A DNA stretch of 64,000 nt. Origin: an uncultured Burkholderiales bacterium. Lineage in GTDB: Bacteria; Pseudomonadota; Gammaproteobacteria; Burkholderiales; Burkholderiaceae_C. Positions 33,248 through 41,608 of the stretch are shown in pieces. The position numbers were made by a program, and so were the translations under genes. The DNA lies in the NCBI GenBank assembly GCA_937927685.1, contig CALBSC010000078.1:1-64000 (forward strand). Direction: 5' to 3'. The notes below the pieces were generated by a model. That model made no database searches, had not been told where the DNA came from, and worked only from the letters and a program-made list of their open reading frames with translations. The first letter of the stretch is position 1. The number at the start of each line of letters is the position of its first letter.

Positions 33248-33256
33248 TTTGGTGCA
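33240..33256. promoter_or_regulatory. NtrC-like half-palindrome over the ureA start
   Basis: On the minus strand the 17 bases TGCACCAAAATGGAACT differ at three positions from the enteric glnA NtrC site (TGCACCAACATGGTGCT). It lies about 125 bp upstream of the urtA -24 box, a usual enhancer distance. The right arm is poor, so confidence is low. Confidence 0.3.
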
Positions 33257-33291
33257 TCAGTGTGGGTTGTCGTGCATGCCGCGGTCTGTCG

Positions 33292-33307
33292 TGCAAATTG
33301 CATGCCC
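33292..33307 (-). promoter_or_regulatory. Sigma-54-type promoter of the urease operon
   Basis: On the minus strand GGGCATGCAATTTGCA matches TGGCAYG-N4-TTGCW except for its first base. The -24 GG and -12 GC are correctly spaced. ureA begins about 45 bp downstream. Confidence 0.6.
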
Positions 33308-33379
33308 TCTATAGGGTGCAAGGTAACGCTCTGGGGTGGCCGCATGCATGAATATTGTGCACGAAGCCCCTGATTCTGC

Positions 33380-33395
33380 TGGCACGGGCTTTGCA
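33380..33395 (+). promoter_or_regulatory. Sigma-54 promoter of urtABCDE
   Basis: TGGCACGGGCTTTGCA is a full match to the RpoN consensus TGGCACG-N4-TTGCW. urtA starts at 33456, giving a leader of about 50 bases with GGAG before the ATG. NtrC-dependent nitrogen control is the natural reading. Confidence 0.8.
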
Positions 33396-33455
33396 AAGCC
33401 ATCTCAGGGTGGTTCTGCCCCCGAGACCTCAATTCTTTTCATCTGGAGTGACTAC

Positions 33456-34730
33456 ATGATCAACCGTCGTGGCAATCTCAAAGCCCTGGCCCTGGCTGCC
33501 GCCGTCAGCGCTGGTTCGCTGACCTTTACCCTGCAGGCCCAAGCGGCTGACACCATCAAGGTGGGTGTGTTGCACAGCCTGTCGGGCACCATGGCGATCT
33601 CGGAAACCGTCCTCAAGGACACGGTGCTGATGGCCATCGACGAAATCAACGCCAAGGGCGGTGTGCTGGGCAAGAAGCTCGAGCCCGTGGTGGTCGACCC
33701 CGCCTCCAACTGGCCCCTGTTTGCCGAGAAGACCAAGCAGCTGCTGACGCAAGACAAGGTGTCGGTCATTTTCGGTTGCTGGACCTCGGTGTCGCGCAAG
33801 TCGGTGCTGCCGGTGGTGGAAGAGCTCAATGGTCTGCTGTTCTACCCGGTGCAATACGAAGGTGAAGAGCTGTCCAAGAACGTGTTCTACACCGGTGCCG
33901 CGCCCAACCAGCAGGCGATTCCTGCGGTGGACTATCTGATGAGCAAGGACGGCGGCGCTGCCAAGCGCTGGGTGCTCCTGGGTACCGACTATGTCTATCC
34001 CCGCACCACCAACAAGATTTTGCGCGCCTACCTCCAGAGCAAGGGCGTGAAAGACAGCGACATCGACGAGAAGTACACCCCGTTCGGTCATTCCGATTAC
34101 CAGACCATCGTGGCTGACATCAAGAAGTTCTCCGCCGGTGGCAAGACCGCGGTGGTCTCCACCATCAACGGCGATTCCAACGTGCCCTTCTACAAGGAAC
34201 TGGGCAATGCCGGTTTGAAAGCCAAGGATGTGCCCGTGGTGGCCTTCTCCGTGGGGGAAGAAGAACTGCGCGGTGTGGACACCAAGCCGCTGGTGGGTCA
34301 CCTGGCCGCCTGGAACTACTTCATGAGCATCAAGAACCCGGCCAACGACGAGTTCGTCAAGAAGTGGGGCGCGTATGCCAAGGCCAAGAACATTGCCGGT
34401 CACAAGGACAAGCCGCTGACCAACGATCCGATGGAAGCCACCTACATCGGCATCAACATGTGGAAGCAAGCGGTTGAGAAAGCCAAGTCCACCGATGTGG
34501 ACAAGGTGATTGCCGCCATGGCCGGTCAGACCTTCAAGGCGCCAAGCGGCATCACGTCCAAGATGGACGAAAAGAACCACCACCTGCACAAGTCGGTGTT
34601 CATTGGCGAGATCAAGGCCGATGGCCAGTTCAACGTGGTGTGGAAGACCCCCGGTCCTGTCAAGGCCAAGCCGTGGAGCCCGTACATTGCGGGCAACGAG
34701 AGCAAGCCTGACGAGCCTGCCAAGAAGTAA
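33456..34730 (+). CDS. urtA: Urea ABC transporter, substrate-binding protein
   Basis: 424 residues with a signal peptide (cleaved after AQA, before ADTIKVGVLHSLSG). It is a type I periplasmic binding protein of the branched-chain amide family. TVLMAIDEINAKGGVLGKKLEPVVVDPASNWPLFAEK, IFGCWTSVSRKSVLPVVEE and NGLLFYPVQYEGEELSKNVFYTGAAPNQQ are typical of UrtA. Expression is probably set by the sigma-54 promoter. A GC-rich hairpin follows the stop and may limit read-through to urtB, favouring excess binding protein. Confidence 0.96.
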   Translation: MINRRGNLKALALAAAVSAGSLTFTLQAQAADTIKVGVLHSLSGTMAISETVLKDTVLMAIDEINAKGGVLGKKLEPVVVDPASNWPLFAEKTKQLLTQDKVSVIFGCWTSVSRKSVLPVVEELNGLLFYPVQYEGEELSKNVFYTGAAPNQQAIPAVDYLMSKDGGAAKRWVLLGTDYVYPRTTNKILRAYLQSKGVKDSDIDEKYTPFGHSDYQTIVADIKKFSAGGKTAVVSTINGDSNVPFYKELGNAGLKAKDVPVVAFSVGEEELRGVDTKPLVGHLAAWNYFMSIKNPANDEFVKKWGAYAKAKNIAGHKDKPLTNDPMEATYIGINMWKQAVEKAKSTDVDKVIAAMAGQTFKAPSGITSKMDEKNHHLHKSVFIGEIKADGQFNVVWKTPGPVKAKPWSPYIAGNESKPDEPAKK

Positions 34731-34752
34731 GCGGCCCGAACGGCCCTTCAAG

Positions 34753-34780
34753 AGGGGGGAGGGCGCGAGTCCTTCCCCCT
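34753..34780 (+). terminator. Intercistronic hairpin between urtA and urtB
   Basis: AGGGGGGAGG (34753-34762) pairs with CCTTCCCCCT (34771-34780) as a 10-bp stem with one G-T pair and an 8-base loop, followed by TTATCATTT. The weak T-run suggests partial termination or protection of the urtA message, not a full stop. Confidence 0.5.
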
Positions 34781-34813
34781 TTATCATTTCAGGGTGAAAT
34801 TCCCTGGTGTCAC

Positions 34814-36403
34814 ATGAACATGATGAAACATTGGATGCGCGCGTTGCTGCTGCTCGCGGGCTGCTGTGGGTTGTTTTCAGCCCACGCGCTGACGCCTCAA
34901 CTGGCCATGGAGATGGCCGTGGGCGAGAGTGACAGCCGGATTCTGGCGATCGGCAAAGCCCTGGAAGCGCCGGATGCCAGCACGGCAGCGTTGCTGCAAG
35001 CCATGGCCGATGAGACCGCCAAAGTGTTTGCCGATGCGGTCTGGGTGGTCGACAACGGCCAGGCGCGCCACGCCACCACCGGCGAAACCCGTGCGCTGCC
35101 CGACGACGCGCAAGACATCATGCTCAACAACCGCATGCGTGCCGAAATCGATGCGGCCTTGGCGGCCCTCAAGCTATTCAATCCCGATGCCCAGCAGCGG
35201 ATGGTGGCGGCCCAGGCCATGCTGAAAGAGCCCGATGCCACACGCAAGTCGATGCTGGAAAAAGCACTGGCCAGCGAGACCCAGGGCGAGGTGAAGGCCT
35301 GGTTGATATCCGCCCTGGCAGCGGTGAATCTGTCTGACTCAGTGGCGGCGACGCGTATCGCTGCGGTGAAGGTGCTGTCGCAAAGCGCACGGCCCGATGT
35401 GCTGTTGTTGCTCAACCAGCAACTCACGGCCGAGCAGGAGCCGGCGGTGCAATCGGTGCTCAAGGCAGCCATCCGGCAAGTGCAGGATGGGTTGAAGTGG
35501 GGCGAGCGCCTGGGCATTCTGTTCACCGGTGTGAGCCTTGGCTCGATTCTCATGCTGGTGGCACTGGGACTGGCCATCACCTATGGGTTGATGGGCGTGA
35601 TCAACATGGCGCACGGCGAGTTGATGATGATTGGTGCCTACGCGACCTACCTGGTCCAGGTGCTGTTTCGCCAGTATCTGCCGTCGGGCTTTGACTACTA
35701 CCTGATCGCCGCCATTCCCGTTTCGTTTCTGGCTTCCGCGTTGGTGGGCGCCGCGCTGGAGCGCAGTGTGCTCAAGTATTTGTATGGGCGCCCCCTGGAA
35801 ACGCTGCTGGCGACGTGGGGCATCAGCCTGATGCTGATGCAGGCCGTGCGGTCACTCTTTGGGGCCCAAAACGTGGGTGTGGAGAACCCGACCTGGATGA
35901 GCGGTTCGTGGGCCTTGATGTCAAACCTGCAACTGCCCTGGAACCGCATCATCATCGTGGCATTTTCTGTGACCGTGCTGGCGGGCGTGGCGCTGATGAT
36001 CGGACGCACACGACTGGGTCTGTTTGTCCGGGGGGTCACGCAAAACCGCCCCATGGCGTCCTGCATGGGTGTGAACACGGCGCGCATCGATACCTATGCC
36101 TTTGCCCTGGGGTCCGGCATCGCGGGATTGGCGGGTTGCGCATTGAGCCAGATCGGCAACGTGGGCCCCGACCTGGGACAAAGCTATATCGTGGATTCGT
36201 TCATGGTGGTCGTGCTCGGTGGTGTCGGTCAGCTGGCCGGGACGGTGTATGCCGCCCTGGGGCTGGGCCTGCTCAACAAAGTGCTCGAGGGCTGGGCCGG
36301 TGCCGTGCTGGCCAAGATCGCCGTGCTGGTGTTCATCATTGTCTTCATCCAGAAGCGCCCGCAGGGCATCTTCGCGATGAAGGGTCGCAGTGCGGAGGCC
36401 TGA
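34814..36403 (+). CDS. urtB: Urea ABC transporter permease UrtB
   Basis: 529 residues, long as usual for UrtB. A signal-like N-terminus and a periplasmic-looking helical domain (about 25-230, HEAT-like alanine-rich repeats) precede the LivH-type permease core with about eight membrane segments (LGLAITYGLMGVINMAHGELMMIGAYATY and GVTQNRPMASCMGVNTARIDTYAFALGSGIAGLAGC). It pairs with UrtC in the inner membrane. Confidence 0.95.
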   Translation: MNMMKHWMRALLLLAGCCGLFSAHALTPQLAMEMAVGESDSRILAIGKALEAPDASTAALLQAMADETAKVFADAVWVVDNGQARHATTGETRALPDDAQDIMLNNRMRAEIDAALAALKLFNPDAQQRMVAAQAMLKEPDATRKSMLEKALASETQGEVKAWLISALAAVNLSDSVAATRIAAVKVLSQSARPDVLLLLNQQLTAEQEPAVQSVLKAAIRQVQDGLKWGERLGILFTGVSLGSILMLVALGLAITYGLMGVINMAHGELMMIGAYATYLVQVLFRQYLPSGFDYYLIAAIPVSFLASALVGAALERSVLKYLYGRPLETLLATWGISLMLMQAVRSLFGAQNVGVENPTWMSGSWALMSNLQLPWNRIIIVAFSVTVLAGVALMIGRTRLGLFVRGVTQNRPMASCMGVNTARIDTYAFALGSGIAGLAGCALSQIGNVGPDLGQSYIVDSFMVVVLGGVGQLAGTVYAALGLGLLNKVLEGWAGAVLAKIAVLVFIIVFIQKRPQGIFAMKGRSAEA

Positions 36404-36404
36404 C

Positions 36405-37520
36405 ATGCGTGAACAGCCTATCAACTGGTTGCCCCAGCGGCATTTGCTGAGCCACTCGGCCTGGACGGGTTGGCTGGTGTGCCTGGTGTGCGTGTGCGTG
36501 CTGGCCCCCGTGCTCAATCTGGTGGTGCCGCCTGGCAACGCCTTGCATATGAGCGATTACGCCGTGGCCTTGATCGGCAAGATCATGTGTTACGCCATTT
36601 GCGCGCTGGCGATCGACCTGATCTGGGGCTACACCGGCATTCTCTCGCTGGGCCACGGTTTGTTCTTCGCCCTCGGTGGATACATGATGGGCATGTACCT
36701 CATGCGCCAGATTGGTCGTGATGGGCAATACCAGAGCGATCTGCCGGACTTCATGGTGTTTCTCGACTGGAAGCAGTTGCCCTGGCACTGGTGGTTCTCG
36801 GACAGCTTTATCGCGACCTTGCTGCTCGTGGTGCTGGTTCCCGGCTTGCTGGCAGGGGTGTTCGGCTATTTCGCCTTCCGCTCGCGTATCAAGGGGGTGT
36901 ACTTCTCGATCATCACCCAGGCCATGACCTTTGCCGCCATGCTCTTGTTCTTTCGCAACGAGACCGGCTTTGGGGGCAACAACGGCTTCACCGACTTCAA
37001 GCGCATTCTGGGGATGCCCATCGCCACGACGAGCATGCGCATGGTGCTCTTTGTGCTGACGGGTGTCACGCTGCTGGGCTTTTTCCTGATGGCGCGCTGG
37101 CTGGTCGGCAGCAAATACGGCCGCGTGCTGCAGGCCATCCGCGATGCCGAAAGCCGCGTGATGTTCTCGGGTTATTCGCCCCTGCCTTACAAGTTGAGCA
37201 TCTGGGTGATTTCTGCCGTCATGTGCGCCGTGGCCGGGGCCTTGTATGTGCCGCAAGTGGGCATCATCAACCCGGGCGAGATGAGCCCGGCCAACTCCAT
37301 CGAAATGGCCGTGTGGGCGGCGGTGGGCGGGCGTGCCACGCTGGTGGGGCCCATCGTGGGGGCCTTCCTGGTCAATGGCGCCAAGAGTTGGCTCACGGTG
37401 GTGGCGCCCGAATTCTGGTTGTACTTCCTGGGGGCGTTGTTCATTGCCGTGACCTTGTTCCTGCCGCATGGTGTGATCGGACTGCTGAAGTCACGACTGG
37501 GCAAAGGAGCGTCGCGATGA
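36405..37520 (+). CDS. urtC: Urea ABC transporter permease UrtC
   Basis: 371 residues, LivM-type permease. IDLIWGYTGILSLGHGLFFALGGYMMGMYLM and RNETGFGGNNGFTDFKRILG are characteristic, as is the extra loop with QYQSDLPDFMVFLDWKQLP. GGAGG precedes the ATG at 36405, one base after the urtB stop. Its stop overlaps the urtD ATG. Confidence 0.95.
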   Translation: MREQPINWLPQRHLLSHSAWTGWLVCLVCVCVLAPVLNLVVPPGNALHMSDYAVALIGKIMCYAICALAIDLIWGYTGILSLGHGLFFALGGYMMGMYLMRQIGRDGQYQSDLPDFMVFLDWKQLPWHWWFSDSFIATLLLVVLVPGLLAGVFGYFAFRSRIKGVYFSIITQAMTFAAMLLFFRNETGFGGNNGFTDFKRILGMPIATTSMRMVLFVLTGVTLLGFFLMARWLVGSKYGRVLQAIRDAESRVMFSGYSPLPYKLSIWVISAVMCAVAGALYVPQVGIINPGEMSPANSIEMAVWAAVGGRATLVGPIVGAFLVNGAKSWLTVVAPEFWLYFLGALFIAVTLFLPHGVIGLLKSRLGKGASR

Positions 37521-38395
37521 CCCCCGACCTGATGAACCAAGGCGCCGAGCGCGTCGCCCGCTTCGAGGTCGAAGCAGCCAGACGCGCTGCCGGTGGAGCG
37601 GGGGGCACGGCCAGTTACGGCCGTGTGCTGAAAGACCGGCAGGCCGTGGATGTGTCACACGGGCGCATCCTGTACCTCGACGATGTCTGTGTGAGTTTTG
37701 ACGGCTTCAAGGCCATCAACAACCTGTCACTCGACATTGCGCCGGGCGAGCTGCGCTGCATCATCGGTCCCAACGGGGCAGGCAAGACCACCATGATGGA
37801 CATCATCACCGGTAAAACACGCCCCGACTCGGGCACGGTGTTCTTTGGTTCCACCATTGACTTGCTGCGACACAACGAGCCGGAGATCGCCCAGCTGGGC
37901 ATCGGCCGCAAATTTCAAAAGCCCACCGTGTTCGAACACCTGAGCGTGGTGGAGAACCTGGAGCTCGCGCTCAAGACGGACAAGCGTGTGGGCGCGTCGA
38001 TGCGCTTCAAGCTCGACTCGGCACAGACCGACCGGCTGCATGAAGTGCTGACCACCATCCACCTGCTGCCGGATGCGCTCAGGACAGCGGGCAACCTCAG
38101 CCATGGTCAGAAGCAGTGGCTGGAAATCGGCATGCTGCTGATGCAAGACCCGAAGTTGCTGCTGCTCGACGAGCCCGTGGCTGGGATGACCGACCATGAA
38201 ACCGAGCGCACCGCCGAGTTGTTTCTGAGCCTCAAGGGCAAGCACTCGCTCATGGTGGTGGAGCACGACATGAGTTTTGTGCGCACCATCTCGGACATCG
38301 TCACGGTGCTGTGCGACGGCTCGGTCCTGGCCCAGGGAACGCTCGACCAGGTGCAGGCCGATGAGCGTGTCATTGAAGTTTATTTGGGGCGCTGA
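37517..38395 (+). CDS. urtD: Urea ABC transporter ATPase UrtD
   Basis: 292 residues. An N-terminal extension of about 45 residues precedes the LivG-type ATPase: Walker A GPNGAGKTT, signature LSHGQKQWLEIGMLL, Walker B LLLLDEPVAGM and VVEHDMSFV. The signature differs slightly from L-S-G-G-Q, as is usual for UrtD. The ATG overlaps the urtC stop (ATGA). Confidence 0.95.
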   Translation: MTPDLMNQGAERVARFEVEAARRAAGGAGGTASYGRVLKDRQAVDVSHGRILYLDDVCVSFDGFKAINNLSLDIAPGELRCIIGPNGAGKTTMMDIITGKTRPDSGTVFFGSTIDLLRHNEPEIAQLGIGRKFQKPTVFEHLSVVENLELALKTDKRVGASMRFKLDSAQTDRLHEVLTTIHLLPDALRTAGNLSHGQKQWLEIGMLLMQDPKLLLLDEPVAGMTDHETERTAELFLSLKGKHSLMVVEHDMSFVRTISDIVTVLCDGSVLAQGTLDQVQADERVIEVYLGR

Positions 38396-38396
38396 T

Positions 38397-39101
38397 ATGT
38401 TGCGTGTCAACCAGGTTCACCAGTACTACGGGGGCTCACACATCCTGCGGGATGTGTCGGTCTCCACCCAGGTGGGCGAAGTCACGGTACTGCTGGGGCG
38501 CAATGGCGTGGGGAAAACCACGCTGCTCAAAAGCATCATGGGGCTGGTGCCGATCCGAAGCGGCGCGGTCATGATGGGGACGCAGGACATCTCCAAAGCG
38601 AAGCCCTACGAGCGGGCTGCATTGGGCATCGGGTATGTGCCGCAGGGGCGGGAGATATTCGCCCGCCTCACGGTGGAGGACAACCTGCGCATGGGTTTGG
38701 CCACCTGTCCTGCTGGCACGCCGATTCCGCCGGAATTGTTTGAGCTGTTTCCGGTGCTGCACCAGATGCTGCACCGCCGTGGCGGTGACCTCTCAGGCGG
38801 TCAACAGCAGCAACTCGCCATTGCGCGTGCGCTGGCCTTCAAGCCCAAGGTGCTGGTGCTGGATGAACCCACCGAGGGCATTCAGCCGAGCATCATCAAG
38901 GACATCGGACGCGTGATCCGCCGCCTGGCCGATGTGGGCATGCAAGGGCAGCGCATGGCCATTCTGCTGTGCGAGCAGTATTACGACTTTGCCCAGGAGT
39001 TGGCCGACCAGTATGTGGTGATGGAGCGGGGCGAGGTGATCGCGCAAGGACCGGCGAGCGAAATGATCGACAAGAACATTCGACAGTTGGTGTCGATCTG
39101 A
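38397..39101 (+). CDS. urtE: Urea ABC transporter ATPase UrtE
   Basis: 234 residues, LivF-type ATPase: Walker A GRNGVGKTTLL, GYVPQGREIFARLTVEDNLRMG, signature LSGGQQQQLAIARAL, Walker B VLVLDEPTEGIQP. The ATG follows the urtD stop by one base. It ends the urt operon and converges on ureD 19 bp away. Confidence 0.95.
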   Translation: MLRVNQVHQYYGGSHILRDVSVSTQVGEVTVLLGRNGVGKTTLLKSIMGLVPIRSGAVMMGTQDISKAKPYERAALGIGYVPQGREIFARLTVEDNLRMGLATCPAGTPIPPELFELFPVLHQMLHRRGGDLSGGQQQQLAIARALAFKPKVLVLDEPTEGIQPSIIKDIGRVIRRLADVGMQGQRMAILLCEQYYDFAQELADQYVVMERGEVIAQGPASEMIDKNIRQLVSI

Positions 39102-39120
39102 GTCGCACGCGTGTCGCTGG

Positions 39121-39951
39121 CTACAAGTTCCACAAGCGAGGGGGTTGCCCTGACAGCCCCCACAGCGTGTGCCGCCAGGCATACCAGACCGGGCGTAACA
39201 ACTGCATGGCCGGCTCCACCATGGGGGCGAGCACCCGCAGCACCATCACCTGAGGGCCCGCCAGGGTGACACCGGCCTGTTGTTTCAACGGGCTGTTATC
39301 AATCAGTGTGCGAGCGGCTTCCAGGGCGGCTTCGGCGCGAGAGCCCGACAGTGCAGCGCCGGAGGCAAAGACGAAGGTGGCCAGGCAGCGTTGTCCTGCC
39401 AGCGCCAGCGGGCTGTTCAGCAGGCGCTGATCCTGCGCATCAATCAGCCCTCGTTCCAGCCACACGCCTGGCATTTCCATGTGCTGTAAAAAACGCCCGG
39501 TGGTGAACGGGGCATTGGCCTGGTCCAACCCCAAGGCCGTCACGTCCCAGGCCATCAACTCGGCGGAGGGGGCCAGTTCAAACGACAACTGATTCAGGGC
39601 GTCACAGCCCGGGTAAGCCAGTGACTCGAGCGGCAGCCATTCCAGCCTGGCACCGTCCTCCAGCCGGGCATGAACCGAATTGGTGGCCGTGTCCTGCTCG
39701 GTTCGGTAATAGCGGGTGGCACCAGGCGTGGTGACCAAGCCGTGAGCCTGGGGGCCGACCGTGATGCGTATGTCTATCACATCGCCTCCCACAAATCCCC
39801 CGGGGGGATGCACCAGAACGTTGTGGCAGATGGCATCGCCTTCCGGGTACAGGCTTTGCAGGATGCGCAGCGGGCCCTCATGCTGGTAGCGGACCACGCT
39901 GCGGCTGCGTTCGTGCGTGTACTGGAGTGAGAGGTGGGCGTGCCAGGTCAT
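39121..39951 (-). CDS. ureD: Urease accessory protein UreD
   Basis: 276 residues from MTWHAHLSLQYTHERSRSVV. The family pattern GPLRILQSLYPEGDAICHNVLVHPPGGFVGGDVIDI and TTPGATRYYRTEQ is complete. UreD is the scaffold on which UreF and UreG assemble for nickel insertion. It is on the same strand as ureABC but separated from it by the whole inverted urt operon, so it needs its own promoter. An in-frame upstream ATG at 40020 is less likely. Confidence 0.95.
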   Translation of the reverse strand: MTWHAHLSLQYTHERSRSVVRYQHEGPLRILQSLYPEGDAICHNVLVHPPGGFVGGDVIDIRITVGPQAHGLVTTPGATRYYRTEQDTATNSVHARLEDGARLEWLPLESLAYPGCDALNQLSFELAPSAELMAWDVTALGLDQANAPFTTGRFLQHMEMPGVWLERGLIDAQDQRLLNSPLALAGQRCLATFVFASGAALSGSRAEAALEAARTLIDNSPLKQQAGVTLAGPQVMVLRVLAPMVEPAMQLLRPVWYAWRHTLWGLSGQPPRLWNL

Positions 39952-40002
39952 GAGGCGATCTCTATCTGACCATGATACGAGGAGTTGGCGGTCATGACTT
40001 CT

Positions 40003-40019
40003 TGCACCTCCCTCGTGCA
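40003..40019. promoter_or_regulatory. NtrC-like enhancer site between ureD and the porin
   Basis: TGCACCTCCCTCGTGCA has perfect TGCAC arms and departs from TGCACC-N5-GGTGCA at one base. It lies about 140 bp upstream of the porin -24 element and about 50 bp upstream of the ureD start. Confidence 0.5.
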
Positions 40020-40143
40020 TGGTCGTTTAACTATTAAGAGTTCATTGAAGGTGGGTGCGCACCTGCATCGACTATGCAATTCGCGATTGGTGCGTCTCGC
40101 CCTGAATGAGGGCGATTTCACTGAGAAAACTAAGCATTTAGCC

Positions 40144-40159
40144 TGGCCTGAATTTTGCA
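40144..40159 (+). promoter_or_regulatory. Sigma-54-type promoter of the porin gene
   Basis: TGGCCTGAATTTTGCA matches TGGCAYG-N4-TTGCW except for C in place of A at the fifth base. The porin ATG is at 40220, with AGGA upstream. Confidence 0.6.
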
Positions 40160-40219
40160 ATTTTGTGACAGCTGTGCATGTGTGTGCAAGCTCAACATTC
40201 ATCAACTAGGAAGCTCTAT

Positions 40220-41287
40220 ATGAAACATCAAATCAAACACATCGCAAGCCTGTGTCTTCTCGGGGTGGCCGCTACCCAAGTGCATGCAGAAGGGTTTAGT
40301 TTTTACGCCTTGTTGGATGGAGGAATTGCCAATACCAAAGTCAGTGGTGGAGCGAGTTCCACATCCGGAAAAACTGAGTTTGTCACTGGTGGATATGCGC
40401 CTAGTTTTGCTGGCGTAACAGCAGAAAAATCACTTGGACAAGGGTTCTCGGGGGGATTCAAACTCGAGCAAGGATTTTTGCTCAATCCAGGAAGCAGTCA
40501 ACCTTGGTTTTTCTCTGATACCGTAGGCCTTTTCAATCGTCAAGCCAACCTATTCGTCAAATCAAAAGCTGGCACTTTGACGTTGGGAACTCAGGGGAAT
40601 GCCTTCTTCTCCAGTCTTCTGGCTGTTGAGCCTAGGTCAGGCTCTAATTTTGGCAGTTCGTTGGCCACGATTGCTGGCGACGCTCAGGCCTACAAAGGCA
40701 CTGTTGATAAAGGTTCGGTTTCTTACTCAAGCCCATCTGTCGCTGGCTTTGATGTGAGCCTTCAGTTGGTTCCTGCCAATGTGGACACAACGGTAAAAGG
40801 CGGTAGTCGTTTCAGCGTGAAATATGCGGGCGAATCGTTAACGGCAACTGCAGCCACCTACACAACCGATATTGCCGCTGTTGCTGATTACACTCGCACT
40901 GGATCTTTGGCTGGCGCGGCTTACAAATTAGGTGATGTCACACTGAAAGGCATGTGGGTCAAGCAAACCACATTAGGCTACAAAGATTTAAAGACAAGCG
41001 GATATGGCGGCGTTTATCAGATCACCCCAACGGTTGCCCTTGACCTGGGTATTTATGAATCTCGCGACAATGCCGCTGGATATAAAACAAATACCATTGG
41101 CACAGGGATTCAATACAAATTCCTCAAAGACCTCACTGCCTACGGTCAATACACATCAGTTAAAAACAACGGTACTGCCACTGCCGCTTACAACTTTGCT
41201 CCTCCGATGGCCGCAGACGCTGGAACGATCAGTGCATCTCAGACTGGTACAACGATAAACGTTGGTTTGTTATATGGGTTCTTTTGA
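40220..41287 (+). CDS. Gram-negative general porin, probably for urea/amide entry
   Basis: 355 residues with a signal peptide cleaved after VHA (EGFSFYALLDGG). The mature protein is a 16-strand-type porin: SFYALLDGGI, SFAGVTAEKSLGQGFSGGFKLEQGF, LFVKSKAGTLTLGTQGNAFF, and a final strand ending in Phe (GLLYGFF). The gene is visibly more AT-rich than all its neighbours, with many A/T third positions, suggesting transfer or a different selection on composition. Its sigma-54-type promoter and NtrC-like site, and its place at the end of the urea locus, point to nitrogen-limited uptake of urea or similar small solutes (inference). Confidence 0.88.
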   Translation: MKHQIKHIASLCLLGVAATQVHAEGFSFYALLDGGIANTKVSGGASSTSGKTEFVTGGYAPSFAGVTAEKSLGQGFSGGFKLEQGFLLNPGSSQPWFFSDTVGLFNRQANLFVKSKAGTLTLGTQGNAFFSSLLAVEPRSGSNFGSSLATIAGDAQAYKGTVDKGSVSYSSPSVAGFDVSLQLVPANVDTTVKGGSRFSVKYAGESLTATAATYTTDIAAVADYTRTGSLAGAAYKLGDVTLKGMWVKQTTLGYKDLKTSGYGGVYQITPTVALDLGIYESRDNAAGYKTNTIGTGIQYKFLKDLTAYGQYTSVKNNGTATAAYNFAPPMAADAGTISASQTGTTINVGLLYGFF

Positions 41288-41302
41288 TCTGAACTGAGAT
41301 TG

Positions 41303-41335
41303 AAAAATGGCGCCCTCTTGGGGCGCCATTTTTTT
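41303..41335 (+). terminator. Rho-independent terminator after the porin gene
   Basis: AAAAATGGCGCCC (41303-41315), loop TCTTG, GGGCGCCATTTTT and further Ts to 41335. The symmetric A and T runs let it work in both directions, also ending the converging Anbu operon. Confidence 0.92.
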
Positions 41336-41350
41336 GCCTAAAAAGTGGCA

Positions 41351-41572
41351 TCAATTAAATTCACCATTTGAAGCTACAGGCGTATGTACCCACATCTCAC
41401 AACTCGTGAACGGCCGCACCACCGGGTACTGACTCATCGTCTTGAATTTGCGCAGCAAAGGCGCAGTCATGTAGTACTCATAACCGCACCGAAACCCCGT
41501 GGTGGAGGTTTCGGAGGGCAGTCGGTAACAGCAATTCTCACAGCAGCGTTGTGCGGGGGGAATGGTGGTCAT
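41351..41572 (-). CDS. Small cysteine-rich hypothetical protein
   Basis: 73 residues. Cys10, 11, 14, 15, 29 and 58 (RCCENCCYRL, FRCGYEY, TSCEMW) suggest a metal-binding fold, for example zinc. There is no signal peptide. It is the last gene of the minus-strand ATP-grasp/alpha-E/Anbu operon, 36 bp after the Anbu stop, and ends just before the shared terminator. I do not recognise a named family; the regular cysteine pattern and operon position argue that it is real. Confidence 0.6.
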   Translation of the reverse strand: MTTIPPAQRCCENCCYRLPSETSTTGFRCGYEYYMTAPLLRKFKTMSQYPVVRPFTSCEMWVHTPVASNGEFN

Positions 41573-41608
41573 GAGTTGCTCAACGACATCAAGGGGCTTG
41601 TTGGGTGG

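Noticed and set aside
33429..34787. 452-codon open frame antisense to urtA
   Set aside because: Shadow frame produced by high-GC codon use of urtA; no family motif, no ribosome site, and it covers a well-identified gene.
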